Assembly: GCA_947631455.1 (NCBI GenBank)
Contig: CANRLH010000007.1
Location: 42,958-106,957 of the forward strand
Source of the DNA: an uncultured Clostridia bacterium
GTDB lineage: Bacteria > Bacillota > Clostridia > Oscillospirales > Ruminococcaceae
DNA: 64,000 bases
Direction: 5' to 3'
Positions 29,561 through 39,262 of the stretch are shown here, one piece after another (the first letter of the stretch is position 1; every line of letters begins with the position of its first letter). Under the pieces are notes generated by a model. It had not been told where the DNA came from, made no database searches, and saw only the letters and a list, made by a program, of their open reading frames with translations. The translations under genes were made by a program, and so were the position numbers.

Positions 29561-30814
29561 ATGCAGAGGCTTAAAATCGAGGGCGGGAGAAAGCTCTCGG
29601 GAGAGATTTGCGTTCACGGAGCTAAAAATGCTGCGCTGCCTTTGCTTGCGGCGTGCGTTTTGGCAAAAGGAGAAACGGTTTTACATAATTGCCCTAAATT
29701 AAGCGATTCTTATGCGGCGCTTAGAATACTGTCATGTCTTGGGTGCAGGTGTAAAAGAGAGGGCGACACGGCGATCGTCAATACAGATGCGCTTGCCGGA
29801 TTTGACGTGCCGGACGATCTTATGAGAGAAATGCGCTCATCAATAGTTTTTTTGGGGGCGATTTTGGGAAGATGCGGAAGGTGCAAGTTGTCTTTTCCGG
29901 GCGGGTGCGAGCTTGGACCGCGTCCCATTGATCTTCACATTAAGGCGCTCAGAAAGCTGGGCGCAGTGATAAAAGAGGAATACGGGCTGCTAGACTGCGA
30001 GGTGCCGTCGGGACTCAGAGGAAGCAGGATATCGCTTTCGTTCCCGTCAGTCGGTGCAACTGAGAATATAATACTTGCCGCAAGCACCGCAAAAGGTGAA
30101 ACGGTTATTGAAAATGCGGCAAGAGAGCCTGAAATAGCGGATCTTGCAGGATTTCTCAACAAATGCGGTGCAAGGATAAAGGGCGCCGGTACAAGCAGAA
30201 TTGTGATCGCGGGAGTTGATGAGCTGTTTGGCTGTGAATATAACGTAATGCCGGACAGGATCGTCGCGTGTACGTATATGAGTGCGGCTGCTGTGACCGG
30301 CTCTGAGCTTAACATAAAAAAGGTTAATTATCACGACCTTACGAGTGTCATTCCCGTTTTTGAAGAGATGGGATGCACGGTTTTCCCATTTTCAGATAAC
30401 ATTTATATAAGCGCGAAAAAGCGATTAAGTGCGGTGAAAAATGTAAGGACGATGCCGTATCCGGGCTTTCCGACAGATGCTCAGGCTATACTGATGCCGC
30501 CGCTTTGCACGGCTCAGGGAACGAGTGTTATAGTTGAGAATATTTTCGAAAGCAGATATCGTCATATAGATGAGCTTTGCAGAATGGGCGCAAGAATCAA
30601 GACCGAGGGAAGGGTCGCGGTAATAGAAGGTGTAAAAACTCTGTACGGTGCGAATGTTATGGCGACCGACTTGAGGGGTGGAGCGGCTCTGGTGCTTGCG
30701 GGTATGGGCGCACAGGGAGAAACAATTGTCAGCAATGTAAAGTATATAGACCGAGGTTACGAATCAATTGAGACCGATCTGACAAAAGTAGGCGCAAGCA
30801 TAGTGAGAATTTAA
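29561..30814 (+). CDS. murA: UDP-N-acetylglucosamine 1-carboxyvinyltransferase
   Basis: KNAALPLLAA, LSFPGGCELGPRPIDLHIKAL active-site loop, PYPGFPTDAQA. Confidence 0.94.
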   Translation: MQRLKIEGGRKLSGEICVHGAKNAALPLLAACVLAKGETVLHNCPKLSDSYAALRILSCLGCRCKREGDTAIVNTDALAGFDVPDDLMREMRSSIVFLGAILGRCGRCKLSFPGGCELGPRPIDLHIKALRKLGAVIKEEYGLLDCEVPSGLRGSRISLSFPSVGATENIILAASTAKGETVIENAAREPEIADLAGFLNKCGARIKGAGTSRIVIAGVDELFGCEYNVMPDRIVACTYMSAAAVTGSELNIKKVNYHDLTSVIPVFEEMGCTVFPFSDNIYISAKKRLSAVKNVRTMPYPGFPTDAQAILMPPLCTAQGTSVIVENIFESRYRHIDELCRMGARIKTEGRVAVIEGVKTLYGANVMATDLRGGAALVLAGMGAQGETIVSNVKYIDRGYESIETDLTKVGASIVRI

Positions 30815-30830
30815 AAAAGAGGTGAGGACG

Positions 30831-31742
30831 TTGAAGGATATTGTAAAGAGCGACCAGAAACAGGAAGAGATCAAGATAATTAACGGAGAAGAGGTAGTTG
30901 TTTCACGCAAAAAGCGCAGAAGAAACTTTTCTCTTTATTATCTGCTGATAACAATTTTTGTGATTCTTGCAATGATAGCATTATCCTTCACGTTTTTGTT
31001 CAGGATAGATACAATAAATGTAAAGGGCAACACACTTTACACAACAGATCAGGTGATAGAGGTTTCGGGCATCAGCATCGGTGACAATCTTTTCAGAACC
31101 AACACCTCAGAGATAGAAAGCAAAATACTTTCGGCATTTCCGTATTTTGAAAGTGCGTCTGTAAGCAGAAAGCTTGCATCAACGGTGAATATTGAGCTTG
31201 TTGAGGCTACTCCTGCCGTTTCGATAAAATACAGCGACACGGAGTTTATGGTAGTAAGCACAAAGGGGAAAATCCTTGAGACGGGTCTTACCTCACCAAA
31301 GGAAGGAACCGCTGAGGTTTACGGAATGGAAATGACACAGACTGCGGTCGGTATGGATTACAGCGACGCAGACGGTATGAAAAAGATGATTTTAGACGAG
31401 ATCATTTCACAAAGCCAGAAGATAGGACTTGATAAGATAACGCAGATAGATGTTACATCGAGAACGGATATACGTCTTGTATACAATGGCACGGTCAAGG
31501 TAAAGCTCGGAAGCTCACAGGACATATCCTTTAAGCTGAGCTATATAAAGTCTGTTATTGAACGCGTGGGAGAAAATTATTCCGGAATGCTTGTATATCA
31601 CAGTGCCGAAAGCGGAATTTCCGCTATTCCCGATGAGACTGAGCCTGTTACGGAAGCACCGGCGGAATCTGAAACAGATAATTCGGGTGAAGAATCACAG
31701 GAGCCTCAGGAGGAAGAAAACTGGGAGGATTATGTAAGATAG
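30831..31742 (+). CDS. ftsQ: Cell division protein FtsQ/DivIB (POTRA domain)
   Basis: Basic N-terminus, single TM, FRIDTINVKGNTLYTTDQVIEVSGI POTRA; TTG at 30831 after AGAGGTGAGG. Confidence 0.85.
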   Translation: MKDIVKSDQKQEEIKIINGEEVVVSRKKRRRNFSLYYLLITIFVILAMIALSFTFLFRIDTINVKGNTLYTTDQVIEVSGISIGDNLFRTNTSEIESKILSAFPYFESASVSRKLASTVNIELVEATPAVSIKYSDTEFMVVSTKGKILETGLTSPKEGTAEVYGMEMTQTAVGMDYSDADGMKKMILDEIISQSQKIGLDKITQIDVTSRTDIRLVYNGTVKVKLGSSQDISFKLSYIKSVIERVGENYSGMLVYHSAESGISAIPDETEPVTEAPAESETDNSGEESQEPQEEENWEDYVR

Positions 31743-31816
31743 GACTCAGGTTTACAAAAATCGGCAAAATACGATAATCTTACATCTTACTTTGCGAAAA
31801 ATGTTGAAAAAAAGTC

Positions 31817-31845
31817 TTGCAAAACTAAATGTTTTGTGTTATTAT
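31817..31845 (+). promoter_or_regulatory. Predicted sigma-A promoter for ftsZ
   Basis: TTGCAA-17 bp-TATTAT. Confidence 0.5.
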
Positions 31846-31917
31846 ATAAGGGTATAGGTAAGTAAAATTTCTGAAAATAATCAATTACCGTAAATTATTT
31901 TAGGAGGACTGCAAATT

Positions 31918-33003
31918 ATGAGTTTTGCTATTAGCCCAGAGGAATTATTCGGAGCTAAGATCAAGGTTGTCGGAGTCGGCGGCGGCGGCGGAAATGCTCT
32001 TAACTGCATCGCTGACGAGGGAATGATCGGAAACGTTGATTACATAGCTGTAAATACAGACGTTCAGGCGCTTCAGCGCTCAAAGGCAACAGATAAGATA
32101 CAGATTGGCTCCAAGCTCACAAGAGGTTTAGGTGCAGGCGGCAGACCTGAAGTCGGAGAGGCTTCCGCTCAGGAGAGCAAGGAAGAAATATCGGATGCTA
32201 TTAAGGATGCTGACATGGTATTTATCACCGCAGGTATGGGCGGCGGAACAGGAACCGGAGCAGCTCCTATCGTTGCCGAGATCGCTCAGGATCTTGGAAT
32301 ATTGACAGTAGCGGTCGTAACAAAGCCTTTTGATTTTGAGGGAGCAAAGAAGATAGCGCAGGCAGAAAAAGGTATTGCGGAGCTTTTAGAGCACGTCGAC
32401 TCTCTTATAGTAATTCCAAACCAGAAGCTTTTGACCGGTGAGCAGAGGCTGACTATGAGGGATTCGTTCAAGCTTGCCGATAACGTATTGAAGACGGGTG
32501 TAAAGAGCATAGCTGACTTGATTTTGAGAAATGGATTTATGAATGTCGACTTTGCTGACGTAACCACTATTATGAAGGACGCCGGAAAGGCTCATATTGC
32601 GATCGGATACGGCGAGGGCAAGGATAAGGCTAAGGACGCTGCAAATCAGGTCATCTCTTCTCCGCTTCTTGAAACTTCGATAAGCGGTGCAAGAAGACTT
32701 CTTGTAAACATAGTAATGAGCGACGATATTATTACAAGCGATATGGACGAGCTTACTCAGCTTATCACACAGGCTGTTGATCCTGATGCTACTATAATCT
32801 TTGGCGCTGACTATACGTCTGACGCTACCGACTGCATCAGCGTAACGGTTATAGCAGCTGACTTTGCGGGTGATGCCGGAAGATTTACTTCTCCTGTTTC
32901 CTCGTCAAAGCTTGATTCAGAGGCTATGGCAAAGGCTGGCGTAAAGGCTCCTGACAACCCGAATTACTACGACGACATATTTAATATTATTAAGAACAAG
33001 TAA
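31918..33003 (+). CDS. ftsZ: Cell division protein FtsZ
   Basis: [29 protein letters not shown] tubulin signature, NVDFADV. Confidence 0.98.
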   Translation: MSFAISPEELFGAKIKVVGVGGGGGNALNCIADEGMIGNVDYIAVNTDVQALQRSKATDKIQIGSKLTRGLGAGGRPEVGEASAQESKEEISDAIKDADMVFITAGMGGGTGTGAAPIVAEIAQDLGILTVAVVTKPFDFEGAKKIAQAEKGIAELLEHVDSLIVIPNQKLLTGEQRLTMRDSFKLADNVLKTGVKSIADLILRNGFMNVDFADVTTIMKDAGKAHIAIGYGEGKDKAKDAANQVISSPLLETSISGARRLLVNIVMSDDIITSDMDELTQLITQAVDPDATIIFGADYTSDATDCISVTVIAADFAGDAGRFTSPVSSSKLDSEAMAKAGVKAPDNPNYYDDIFNIIKNK

Positions 33004-33017
33004 CATTTGATTTTCGA

Positions 33018-33052
33018 GGCGTCTCGCAAGGATATTTGTGAGATGCCTTTTT
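33018..33052 (+). terminator. Rho-independent terminator after ftsZ
   Basis: GGCGTCTCGCAAggatatTTGTGAGATGCCTTTTT. Confidence 0.8.
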
Positions 33053-33068
33053 GACTAGAGGTAGCTTG

Positions 33069-33626
33069 ATGGCTGAGATAAAGAGGATAAATACAAGCGA
33101 CTTAAAGGACTGCGCAAAGGATTTGAGGGTTGGTGAAAAGATACTTCTCTCGGGAGTTATCCACACCGCTAGGGATGCCGCTCACAAACGGTTTGACGCG
33201 CTTTTAAACGAGGGAAAAGCCCTTCCGTTTGACATAAGAGGAGCGGTTATTTACTATGCAGGTCCCACACCTGCACCGAAAGGCATGGCTGTGGGTGCGT
33301 GCGGTCCGACTACATCCGGCAGAATGGACAGATTTGCGCCCAGGCTTCTTGATTTAGGACTCGCGGCAATGATAGGAAAGGGCGAGCGCAGCGGCGAGGT
33401 CAGGGATGCTGTAAAGCGAAACAAAGCGGTTTATCTCTGCGCGACTGGCGGTGCGGGCGCTCTTGCGTCGAAATGTATAAAAAAATGTGAAGTAATAGCC
33501 TTTGAAGAGCTGGGATGTGAGTCGGTAAAGCGCATGGAGATCGAAGATTTTCCGCTTGTAGTCGCAAATGACGCAATGGGAAACGATTTATTTGAATGTG
33601 GAAGGAAGGCTTTCGGAAAGGCGTGA
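33069..33626 (+). CDS. Fumarate hydratase / tartrate dehydratase beta-subunit-like Fe-S hydro-lyase
   Basis: LRVGEKILLSGVIHTARDAAHKR, YYAGPTPAPKGMAVGACGPTTSGRMD. Confidence 0.88.
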   Translation: MAEIKRINTSDLKDCAKDLRVGEKILLSGVIHTARDAAHKRFDALLNEGKALPFDIRGAVIYYAGPTPAPKGMAVGACGPTTSGRMDRFAPRLLDLGLAAMIGKGERSGEVRDAVKRNKAVYLCATGGAGALASKCIKKCEVIAFEELGCESVKRMEIEDFPLVVANDAMGNDLFECGRKAFGKA

Positions 33627-33627
33627 T

Positions 33628-34188
33628 ATGACGGATAGAATAAACCACAGCGCTTTGTCAGATGAGGAGCTTATAAGGGATTTGAGCGATGCTGCCCTTA
33701 CTGAGCTTATTTTAAGATACAAAAAGGTCGTTGAGATAAAGGCCAAAAAGCTGTTTAGACAAAACGGCTCAGTTGAGCTTAACGATCTTATCGACGAGGG
33801 GCTTGTTGCGGTTTTTTATGCGGTCAGGACATATGATGAGGGCAAGGGAGCACTTTTTTCTACCTATGCTGATATCTGCATAACAAACAGGATGCTTACT
33901 TCTGCCGGCAGACATAATAGAATGACCGACTGCGCGGACGAAGGTGTTTCGGACAAAAAGGCTGATATAAAAAGCCCTGAGGCGATCTATCTTGAAAAAG
34001 AGCGTTTTGATGAGGTTATGAAAAGGGTATCCCGGGAGTTGTCGGGAATGGAGCTTTCGGTGCTTGAGATGTACCTGCAATACGAAAGTTGTAAAATAAT
34101 AGCAGACAAGCTTGGCATTACCGAAAAGGCGGCGGATAACGCAATGCAGCGTGTTCGCAAAAAGCTAAGAACGGTATTGCGGGCTTGA
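33628..34188 (+). CDS. Sigma-70 family RNA polymerase sigma factor
   Basis: Region 2-like DLIDEGLVAVFYAVRTYDEGKGALFSTYADICITNRML and C-terminal HTH. Confidence 0.8.
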   Translation: MTDRINHSALSDEELIRDLSDAALTELILRYKKVVEIKAKKLFRQNGSVELNDLIDEGLVAVFYAVRTYDEGKGALFSTYADICITNRMLTSAGRHNRMTDCADEGVSDKKADIKSPEAIYLEKERFDEVMKRVSRELSGMELSVLEMYLQYESCKIIADKLGITEKAADNAMQRVRKKLRTVLRA

Positions 34189-34302
34189 AATATATGGCCA
34201 TATAGCTTAAACAGAGCGTTGTAAATCTTAAAGTAAAAGATTTGGCAAAGGTGTCGGTGCAAGTCCGGCGTGGCTTAAAAAATATCAAGCGAGGGAACTG
34301 GT

Positions 34303-34581
34303 ATGTTTGAAGACAAAACATTAGTCTGCAAGGACTGCGGAAAAGAATTCGTTTTCACAGCCGGCGAGCAGGAGTTTTACGCTGAGAAAGGCTTTGAAAA
34401 CGAGCCTACCAGATGTAAGGAATGCCGCGATGCAAAGAAAGCGATGAGGAAACAGTCCAGAGAGTACTTTACAGCGACCTGTGCAGCTTGCGGCAAAGAG
34501 GCAAGAGTGCCTTTCAAGCCGAGCGAGGACAGGCCTGTATATTGCAGCGATTGCTTTGCTAAAATGAAGGAAGCGGAGTAA
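34303..34581 (+). CDS. Zinc-ribbon domain protein (CxxC-x17-CxxC type)
   Basis: CKDCGKEFVF...CKECR...CAACGKEARVPFKPSEDRPVYCSDCF. Confidence 0.8.
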   Translation: MFEDKTLVCKDCGKEFVFTAGEQEFYAEKGFENEPTRCKECRDAKKAMRKQSREYFTATCAACGKEARVPFKPSEDRPVYCSDCFAKMKEAE

Positions 34582-34592
34582 TAAGTAAAAGG

Positions 34593-34626
34593 GAAAGCGG
34601 ATTGAAAAGATTCGCTTTTCTTTTTG
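34593..34626 (+). terminator. Rho-independent terminator
   Basis: AAAGCGGATtgaaaaGATTCGCTTTTCTTTTTG. Confidence 0.65.
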
Positions 34627-34680
34627 TTTGTTTGACTTTTCTCTGAGGATGATATATACTGGTTACGTAGATATTTTTAT

Positions 34681-35514
34681 ATGGTGATTATGTTGAAGAA
34701 ATTTTTGTGTATAATCAAAGCGGCTGTACTTATAGCCGCATTTTCGTGGCTTGCATCGTTTTGCGTTATGGCGTTATGCTGGATATTGAGGATAAAAGGG
34801 AGCTATCTAAACGACTATATCAAAATAATGGTATATGCGTTTTTTATAAGCCTGTGTGTTTTCACGGCACTGTTTTTGATTTATCTGCTTGTTGAAAATT
34901 CAAAGCGGAGAACGATCATGAGGCTGCTTGAAGAAAAGGGTTACTGTGACGAGTATTATGACATGATCGCAAAGCGTCTTGAAAAGGGCGGAAGGCCAAA
35001 AGCTGTGCTGAAAAACGCACTTTTTTATAATGACGAGCTTTTGGACGGAGAAAGATACGCCGAAGCAGCTGATGCGTTGGATTCAGTTAATGTTGATACT
35101 GTAAATGCTCTTGGAAAAATCTCTTTGAGCGCTGCATATCTTAAAACGGCGGCGATGTCAAGAGAAAAGGACAAAGCTTTAAAGTATTATGCGATTTTAA
35201 ACGATATATCAGACTATATGATCGACAAAAAAGGCATAGGCTCGGAGATAGCGTATGCAAAGGCACTGTATCATTTTCTTATAAGAGATTATGATAACGC
35301 TGCACAGCAAAGCCTTAAAGCAATAGCTTTATCAGAAAGCAAAAAGCTGCGTGTTGACGCAAGGCTCATTTACGCATTGTCACTGCTGAAATCCGGGGAT
35401 AAGGAAAATGCCAAGAAAGAAACGCTTCTTGTGTGCCGTGAGGTATTTACAAAAAGGCAGCGGGAAAACCTTATCAGTCTTATGACCGCCGTAGAGAGGG
35501 AGTACGGGATATGA
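34681..35514 (+). CDS. Hypothetical membrane protein with TPR-like C-terminus
   Basis: Two N-terminal hydrophobic segments then helical repeats; start uncertain (34681 or 34690). Confidence 0.55.
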   Translation: MVIMLKKFLCIIKAAVLIAAFSWLASFCVMALCWILRIKGSYLNDYIKIMVYAFFISLCVFTALFLIYLLVENSKRRTIMRLLEEKGYCDEYYDMIAKRLEKGGRPKAVLKNALFYNDELLDGERYAEAADALDSVNVDTVNALGKISLSAAYLKTAAMSREKDKALKYYAILNDISDYMIDKKGIGSEIAYAKALYHFLIRDYDNAAQQSLKAIALSESKKLRVDARLIYALSLLKSGDKENAKKETLLVCREVFTKRQRENLISLMTAVEREYGI

Positions 35515-36155
35515 CGCTTGAAAGCTTCAAGGGATATATATTTGATCTTGACGGAACTCTTGTGGATTCTTTTGGCGTATGGGACACGGTAGATAAGCTT
35601 TTTTTGTCGAAAAGAGGGTTTAGTGTTCCCGAAAATTACGGCAGGGAGCTGTCAGCAATGGGCTTTGATGCGGCGGCAGAATATACCATCAGGCGGTTTG
35701 GATTAAATGAGGAAAAGAGCGATATAATAGACGAGTGGAATGAAACGGCGATCAGGCTTTTTGAAAACGAGGTATTTCTGTTTGAAGGCGCAAGGGAGTA
35801 TCTTCTGCGACTTAAAGCAGAGGGAAAAAAGCTAAGTGTTGCGACGGCGTCTCACCGTGAGCTTTTAGACCCCTGCCTTAAGAATAATAACGTGTATGAG
35901 CTTTTTGATTCTATCGTAACGGTATACGATGTTAAAAGGGGAAAGGGCTTTCCGGATATTTACCTGAAAGCTGCGGACGATATGGGATTAAAGGCGTCCG
36001 AATGCGTTGTTTTCGAGGACGTTCCAAAGGCGATAAAGGCGGCAAAGCAGGGCGGCTTTAAGACAGTAGCGTATATAAGTTATGGAAATATATACGACAG
36101 CGAGGAATTAAAGAGCATAAGCGATCAATATATAGAAGGGTACAGAGAGTTATGA
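35511..36155 (+). CDS. HAD-family hydrolase (beta-phosphoglucomutase-like)
   Basis: FDLDGTLVDS, ATASH, VVFEDVPKAIKAAKQGGF; 4-bp overlap with upstream gene. Confidence 0.88.
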   Translation: MTLESFKGYIFDLDGTLVDSFGVWDTVDKLFLSKRGFSVPENYGRELSAMGFDAAAEYTIRRFGLNEEKSDIIDEWNETAIRLFENEVFLFEGAREYLLRLKAEGKKLSVATASHRELLDPCLKNNNVYELFDSIVTVYDVKRGKGFPDIYLKAADDMGLKASECVVFEDVPKAIKAAKQGGFKTVAYISYGNIYDSEELKSISDQYIEGYREL

Positions 36156-36550
36156 AAGAGATAGTATTAAACACTCAGATGAAATCGGAAAGAAAGGTAG
36201 AAGCGGATATGACTGCCGCCACTGTCGGCAGCGGTACTGCAAGGGTTTTGTCAACGCCGATGATGATAGCGCTTATGGAAAACGCAGCGCTTAAATGTCT
36301 TGACACTTTTCTTGAAGAGGGTGAAACCAGTGTCGGAACATATATATCAGCACAACACATAAGTGCAACGCCTATGGGTATGGATATCTATGCAATAGCG
36401 AAGATCACAGCGGTTCGGGACAGGCAGGTGGACTTTGAGATAACTGCCTTTGATAAATGCGGTGAGATCGGAAAAGCCATCCACACAAGGGTAGTTGTTT
36501 ATTCTCAGAGATTTGAGCAGAAAGCTAACGAAAAGCTTAAGAATGTATAG
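36152..36550 (+). CDS. Thioesterase-family (fluoroacetyl-CoA thioesterase-like) hot-dog protein
   Basis: STPMMIALMENAALKCLDTFLEEGETSVGTYISAQHISATPMG. Confidence 0.8.
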   Translation: MKEIVLNTQMKSERKVEADMTAATVGSGTARVLSTPMMIALMENAALKCLDTFLEEGETSVGTYISAQHISATPMGMDIYAIAKITAVRDRQVDFEITAFDKCGEIGKAIHTRVVVYSQRFEQKANEKLKNV

Positions 36551-36571
36551 ATCAACGGAGAGTGACAGAAT

Positions 36572-37423
36572 ATGAAATTAGGACTTGTGTTAGAGGGCGG
36601 CGCCAGCAGAACGGTTTTCTCGTGCGGAGTAATGGATGTGCTTTTGGAAGAAGGCATAAAAGCAGATTATATTATTGGCACATCCGCTGGAATATCATAC
36701 GGTGTGTCGTATGCCTCGGGGCAGTATGAGAGAAATCTTAAGATAACAAAGCAGTATATGTCGGATAAAAGATATATGGGCATGAGGCATTTGATAAACC
36801 GAAAGACAAAATGCTTTTACAATATGGACTTTGTTTTTGACGAAATACCTAATAAGCTTATACCGTTTGATTACGATGCTTTCGAGAAGTTTTCGGGCGG
36901 CTGCAAGGCAGTCGTTACTGATATTGAAACGGGATTGGCGGAGTATCTTGAGGTTGACAGGCATGATGTAAGGTGGAATGTTCTGCGCGCCACCTGTTCT
37001 TTGCCGATATTGTTCCCGGTGGCTGAAATAAACGGTAAAAAGTATCTTGACGGAGGAATTTCAGATTCTGTTGCATACCAAAAGGCGTTTGCAGATGGTT
37101 GCGACAAGGTCATAGTTGTGCTCACAAGAGAGCGTGGATATGTTAAAAAGACAGATATGTCAGTAAGGCTTGCATGTGCGTTATACGGAAAGTACCAAAA
37201 TCTGTGTGCATCTCTTTTAAGCCGAGCAGAGGTTTATAACTCTCAGATAAATAGATTAAGAAAGCTTGAGGCAGAGGGCAAAGCCTTTGTGATAGAGCCG
37301 TTTTCTACAATGGGTGTAGGAAGGACTGACAAGGATCCCCAAAAGCTGATACCGCTTTACGCACACGGAAAAGAGGTAATGAACATGAAGCTCGACGCAT
37401 TGAAAAAATACATAGAGGAGTGA
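36572..37423 (+). CDS. Patatin-like phospholipase family protein
   Basis: LGLVLEGGASRTVFSCGVMDVLLEE, IIGTSAGISYG (GXSXG), DGGISDSV. Confidence 0.88.
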   Translation: MKLGLVLEGGASRTVFSCGVMDVLLEEGIKADYIIGTSAGISYGVSYASGQYERNLKITKQYMSDKRYMGMRHLINRKTKCFYNMDFVFDEIPNKLIPFDYDAFEKFSGGCKAVVTDIETGLAEYLEVDRHDVRWNVLRATCSLPILFPVAEINGKKYLDGGISDSVAYQKAFADGCDKVIVVLTRERGYVKKTDMSVRLACALYGKYQNLCASLLSRAEVYNSQINRLRKLEAEGKAFVIEPFSTMGVGRTDKDPQKLIPLYAHGKEVMNMKLDALKKYIEE

Positions 37424-37429
37424 TAAGCC

Positions 37430-38263
37430 TTGCCTTACATAGCTTTTATTATTATAGCGGCCGCGATATTATTTGCGGTGACAGGCTGGCACAATACGCG
37501 ACTTAAAACCGCAAAAAAAACAATAGAGACACGCCGTTTACCAAAGGAATTTGACGGCCTGAGGATCGTCATAATCTCAGACCTTCACAAAAAAATATTC
37601 GGAAAGAATAACTATAGGCTAATTGATGAGATAAAAAAGCAAAATCCGGATATGATATTTTTTCCGGGCGATCTCATAAGCAGGTATGAGACGGACATAA
37701 GAAATCAAAAAACGCTGATAAGCGAGCTGTTAAAGGTCGCACCCGTTTATTATACTTATGGAAATCACGAGGTCGATGCCGATGAGGAAATGAGAGATAA
37801 AATAAATGATCTTGGTATGACAATGCTTCTTAACGACAGCGTGAAAGTGAAAAAGAACGAAGGCAGTATAAATATCGCCGGAGTGTATTTTGAGCCAGAA
37901 TTTTATAAAAATAAAAAAGGAGGGTACAGAAATCTTCCAAAAGCCACCAGTCGGGATTTAAAAAAGCGTCTTGGTAATAAGCCCGAGGGATTTACCTTTT
38001 TGCTTTGCCACAACCCAGATTACTTTCCAGCCTGTGCCGAATGGGGCGCGGACATTACCGTGAGCGGACACATTCACGGCGGAGTTATAAGAATATGTGA
38101 TAAAGGACTTTTGCACCCGGAGAGAAAGCTTTTCCCTAAGTATTCTTCAGGCGTTTACAAGCTCGGTGAAAGGTCGCTTGTAGTTTCAAGAGGTCTTGGA
38201 AAGTTCAGGATAAACAATGCGCCGGAGGTGCTTGTACTGACTATGAAAACAAACGCTGATTGA
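37430..38263 (+). CDS. Metallophosphoesterase
   Basis: IVIISDLHKK, FFPGDLISR, YGNHEVD, LLCHNPDYF, VSGHIHGG. Confidence 0.9.
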   Translation: MPYIAFIIIAAAILFAVTGWHNTRLKTAKKTIETRRLPKEFDGLRIVIISDLHKKIFGKNNYRLIDEIKKQNPDMIFFPGDLISRYETDIRNQKTLISELLKVAPVYYTYGNHEVDADEEMRDKINDLGMTMLLNDSVKVKKNEGSINIAGVYFEPEFYKNKKGGYRNLPKATSRDLKKRLGNKPEGFTFLLCHNPDYFPACAEWGADITVSGHIHGGVIRICDKGLLHPERKLFPKYSSGVYKLGERSLVVSRGLGKFRINNAPEVLVLTMKTNAD

Positions 38264-38278
38264 ATAACGATAAAAAAT

Positions 38279-38332
38279 CAACCGACAGTTTAATTTATAA
38301 GCTTATGTTCGCTTTAATTAAACAGTCGGTTG
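38279..38332. repeat. Long imperfect inverted repeat between the metallophosphoesterase and the XRE regulator
   Basis: AACCGACAGTTTAATT ... AATTAAACAGTCGGTT, one mismatch, no clear T-run. Confidence 0.6.
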
Positions 38333-38368
38333 TGTTATATTTAAGTAAAAGGCAGGGAGGTGTCTGAT

Positions 38369-39223
38369 ATGGGTGCTTTTAACGAAAATCTAAAGAGGAT
38401 CAGAAAGCAAAAGGGGATAACACAGGAGGCTGTCGCGAACGCAGTCGGAGTATCGACTCAGGCGGTTTCAAAATGGGAGACTGCATCTTATCCTGACGGC
38501 GCTCTTTTGCCGCAGATCGCAGACTTTCTCGGTATTACGATAGATGAGCTATACGGAAGAGCCGACGAACGCGTTTCGATTGAAACGAGGGTTTTGCGTT
38601 ATTTAAAAAGCATTGACCAGGAAAAAAGGATCCCGGCGATGTTTGAGATATGCAGATGTCTTTTTTTGACATTGTCGGCCGACTCGGTATATCAGCCGGC
38701 AAGCAACGCGTCTAAGGAAGAAGAAAGTATGTCGGTTTCACAGTTAAGCTTTGACAACGGCTGGGCTCAGGCAAGAACGAAAAACAAACAAAGCTATTTT
38801 GTTCTGCTCCCGGAGCCTGAGAATGGATATGATGATTATTTAAAATACGATGAGAGATTTGTTTCGCTGTTTAAGTTTTTATCTCTGCCGAATGCGCTCA
38901 GAGCGATGTACTTTTTAACCGAGAACACATCCTCTAAGTTTTTTACGGTAGAAAGCCTTATGAAGGAGCTTAAGATAACAAAGCAAAATGCTCTTGAAAT
39001 ATTAAACGGTATGCTTGAATTTGATTTTATCTGGAAAGCCAGTCTTGATAATGGTGAGAATAAAGAGGACATATACCAATACACACTTTACGGAAATTTT
39101 GTTCAGTTTATGACATTTGCAAAAGAACTTATAACACATCATACCGGATTTATCTATCAGTCAAATTGCCGCTCCGGAGATGCACCTTGGTTTAAAAACT
39201 CGACATTTAAAAACCGCACATAA
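38369..39223 (+). CDS. XRE-family transcriptional regulator
   Basis: FNENLKRIRKQKGITQEAVANAVGVSTQAVSKWETASYPDG; ATG after AGGGAGGTG. Confidence 0.8.
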   Translation: MGAFNENLKRIRKQKGITQEAVANAVGVSTQAVSKWETASYPDGALLPQIADFLGITIDELYGRADERVSIETRVLRYLKSIDQEKRIPAMFEICRCLFLTLSADSVYQPASNASKEEESMSVSQLSFDNGWAQARTKNKQSYFVLLPEPENGYDDYLKYDERFVSLFKFLSLPNALRAMYFLTENTSSKFFTVESLMKELKITKQNALEILNGMLEFDFIWKASLDNGENKEDIYQYTLYGNFVQFMTFAKELITHHTGFIYQSNCRSGDAPWFKNSTFKNRT

Positions 39224-39253
39224 AAAGCCTGCTGAGTTTTTCAGCAGGCTTTT
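39223..39253. terminator. Bidirectional terminator between convergent genes
   Basis: AAAAGCCTGCTGAgtttttTCAGCAGGCTTTT. Confidence 0.85.
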
Positions 39254-39262
39254 GTCGTTATA

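Noticed and set aside
34230-34302. GGTGTCGGTGCAAGTCCGGCGTGG resembling part of a cobalamin riboswitch upstream of the zinc-ribbon gene
   Set aside because: Only the GGTGCAAGTCC-like stretch matches; the conserved surrounding elements (GGGAA, CAGCCCCCGC) are absent or out of order. At most a small hairpin.
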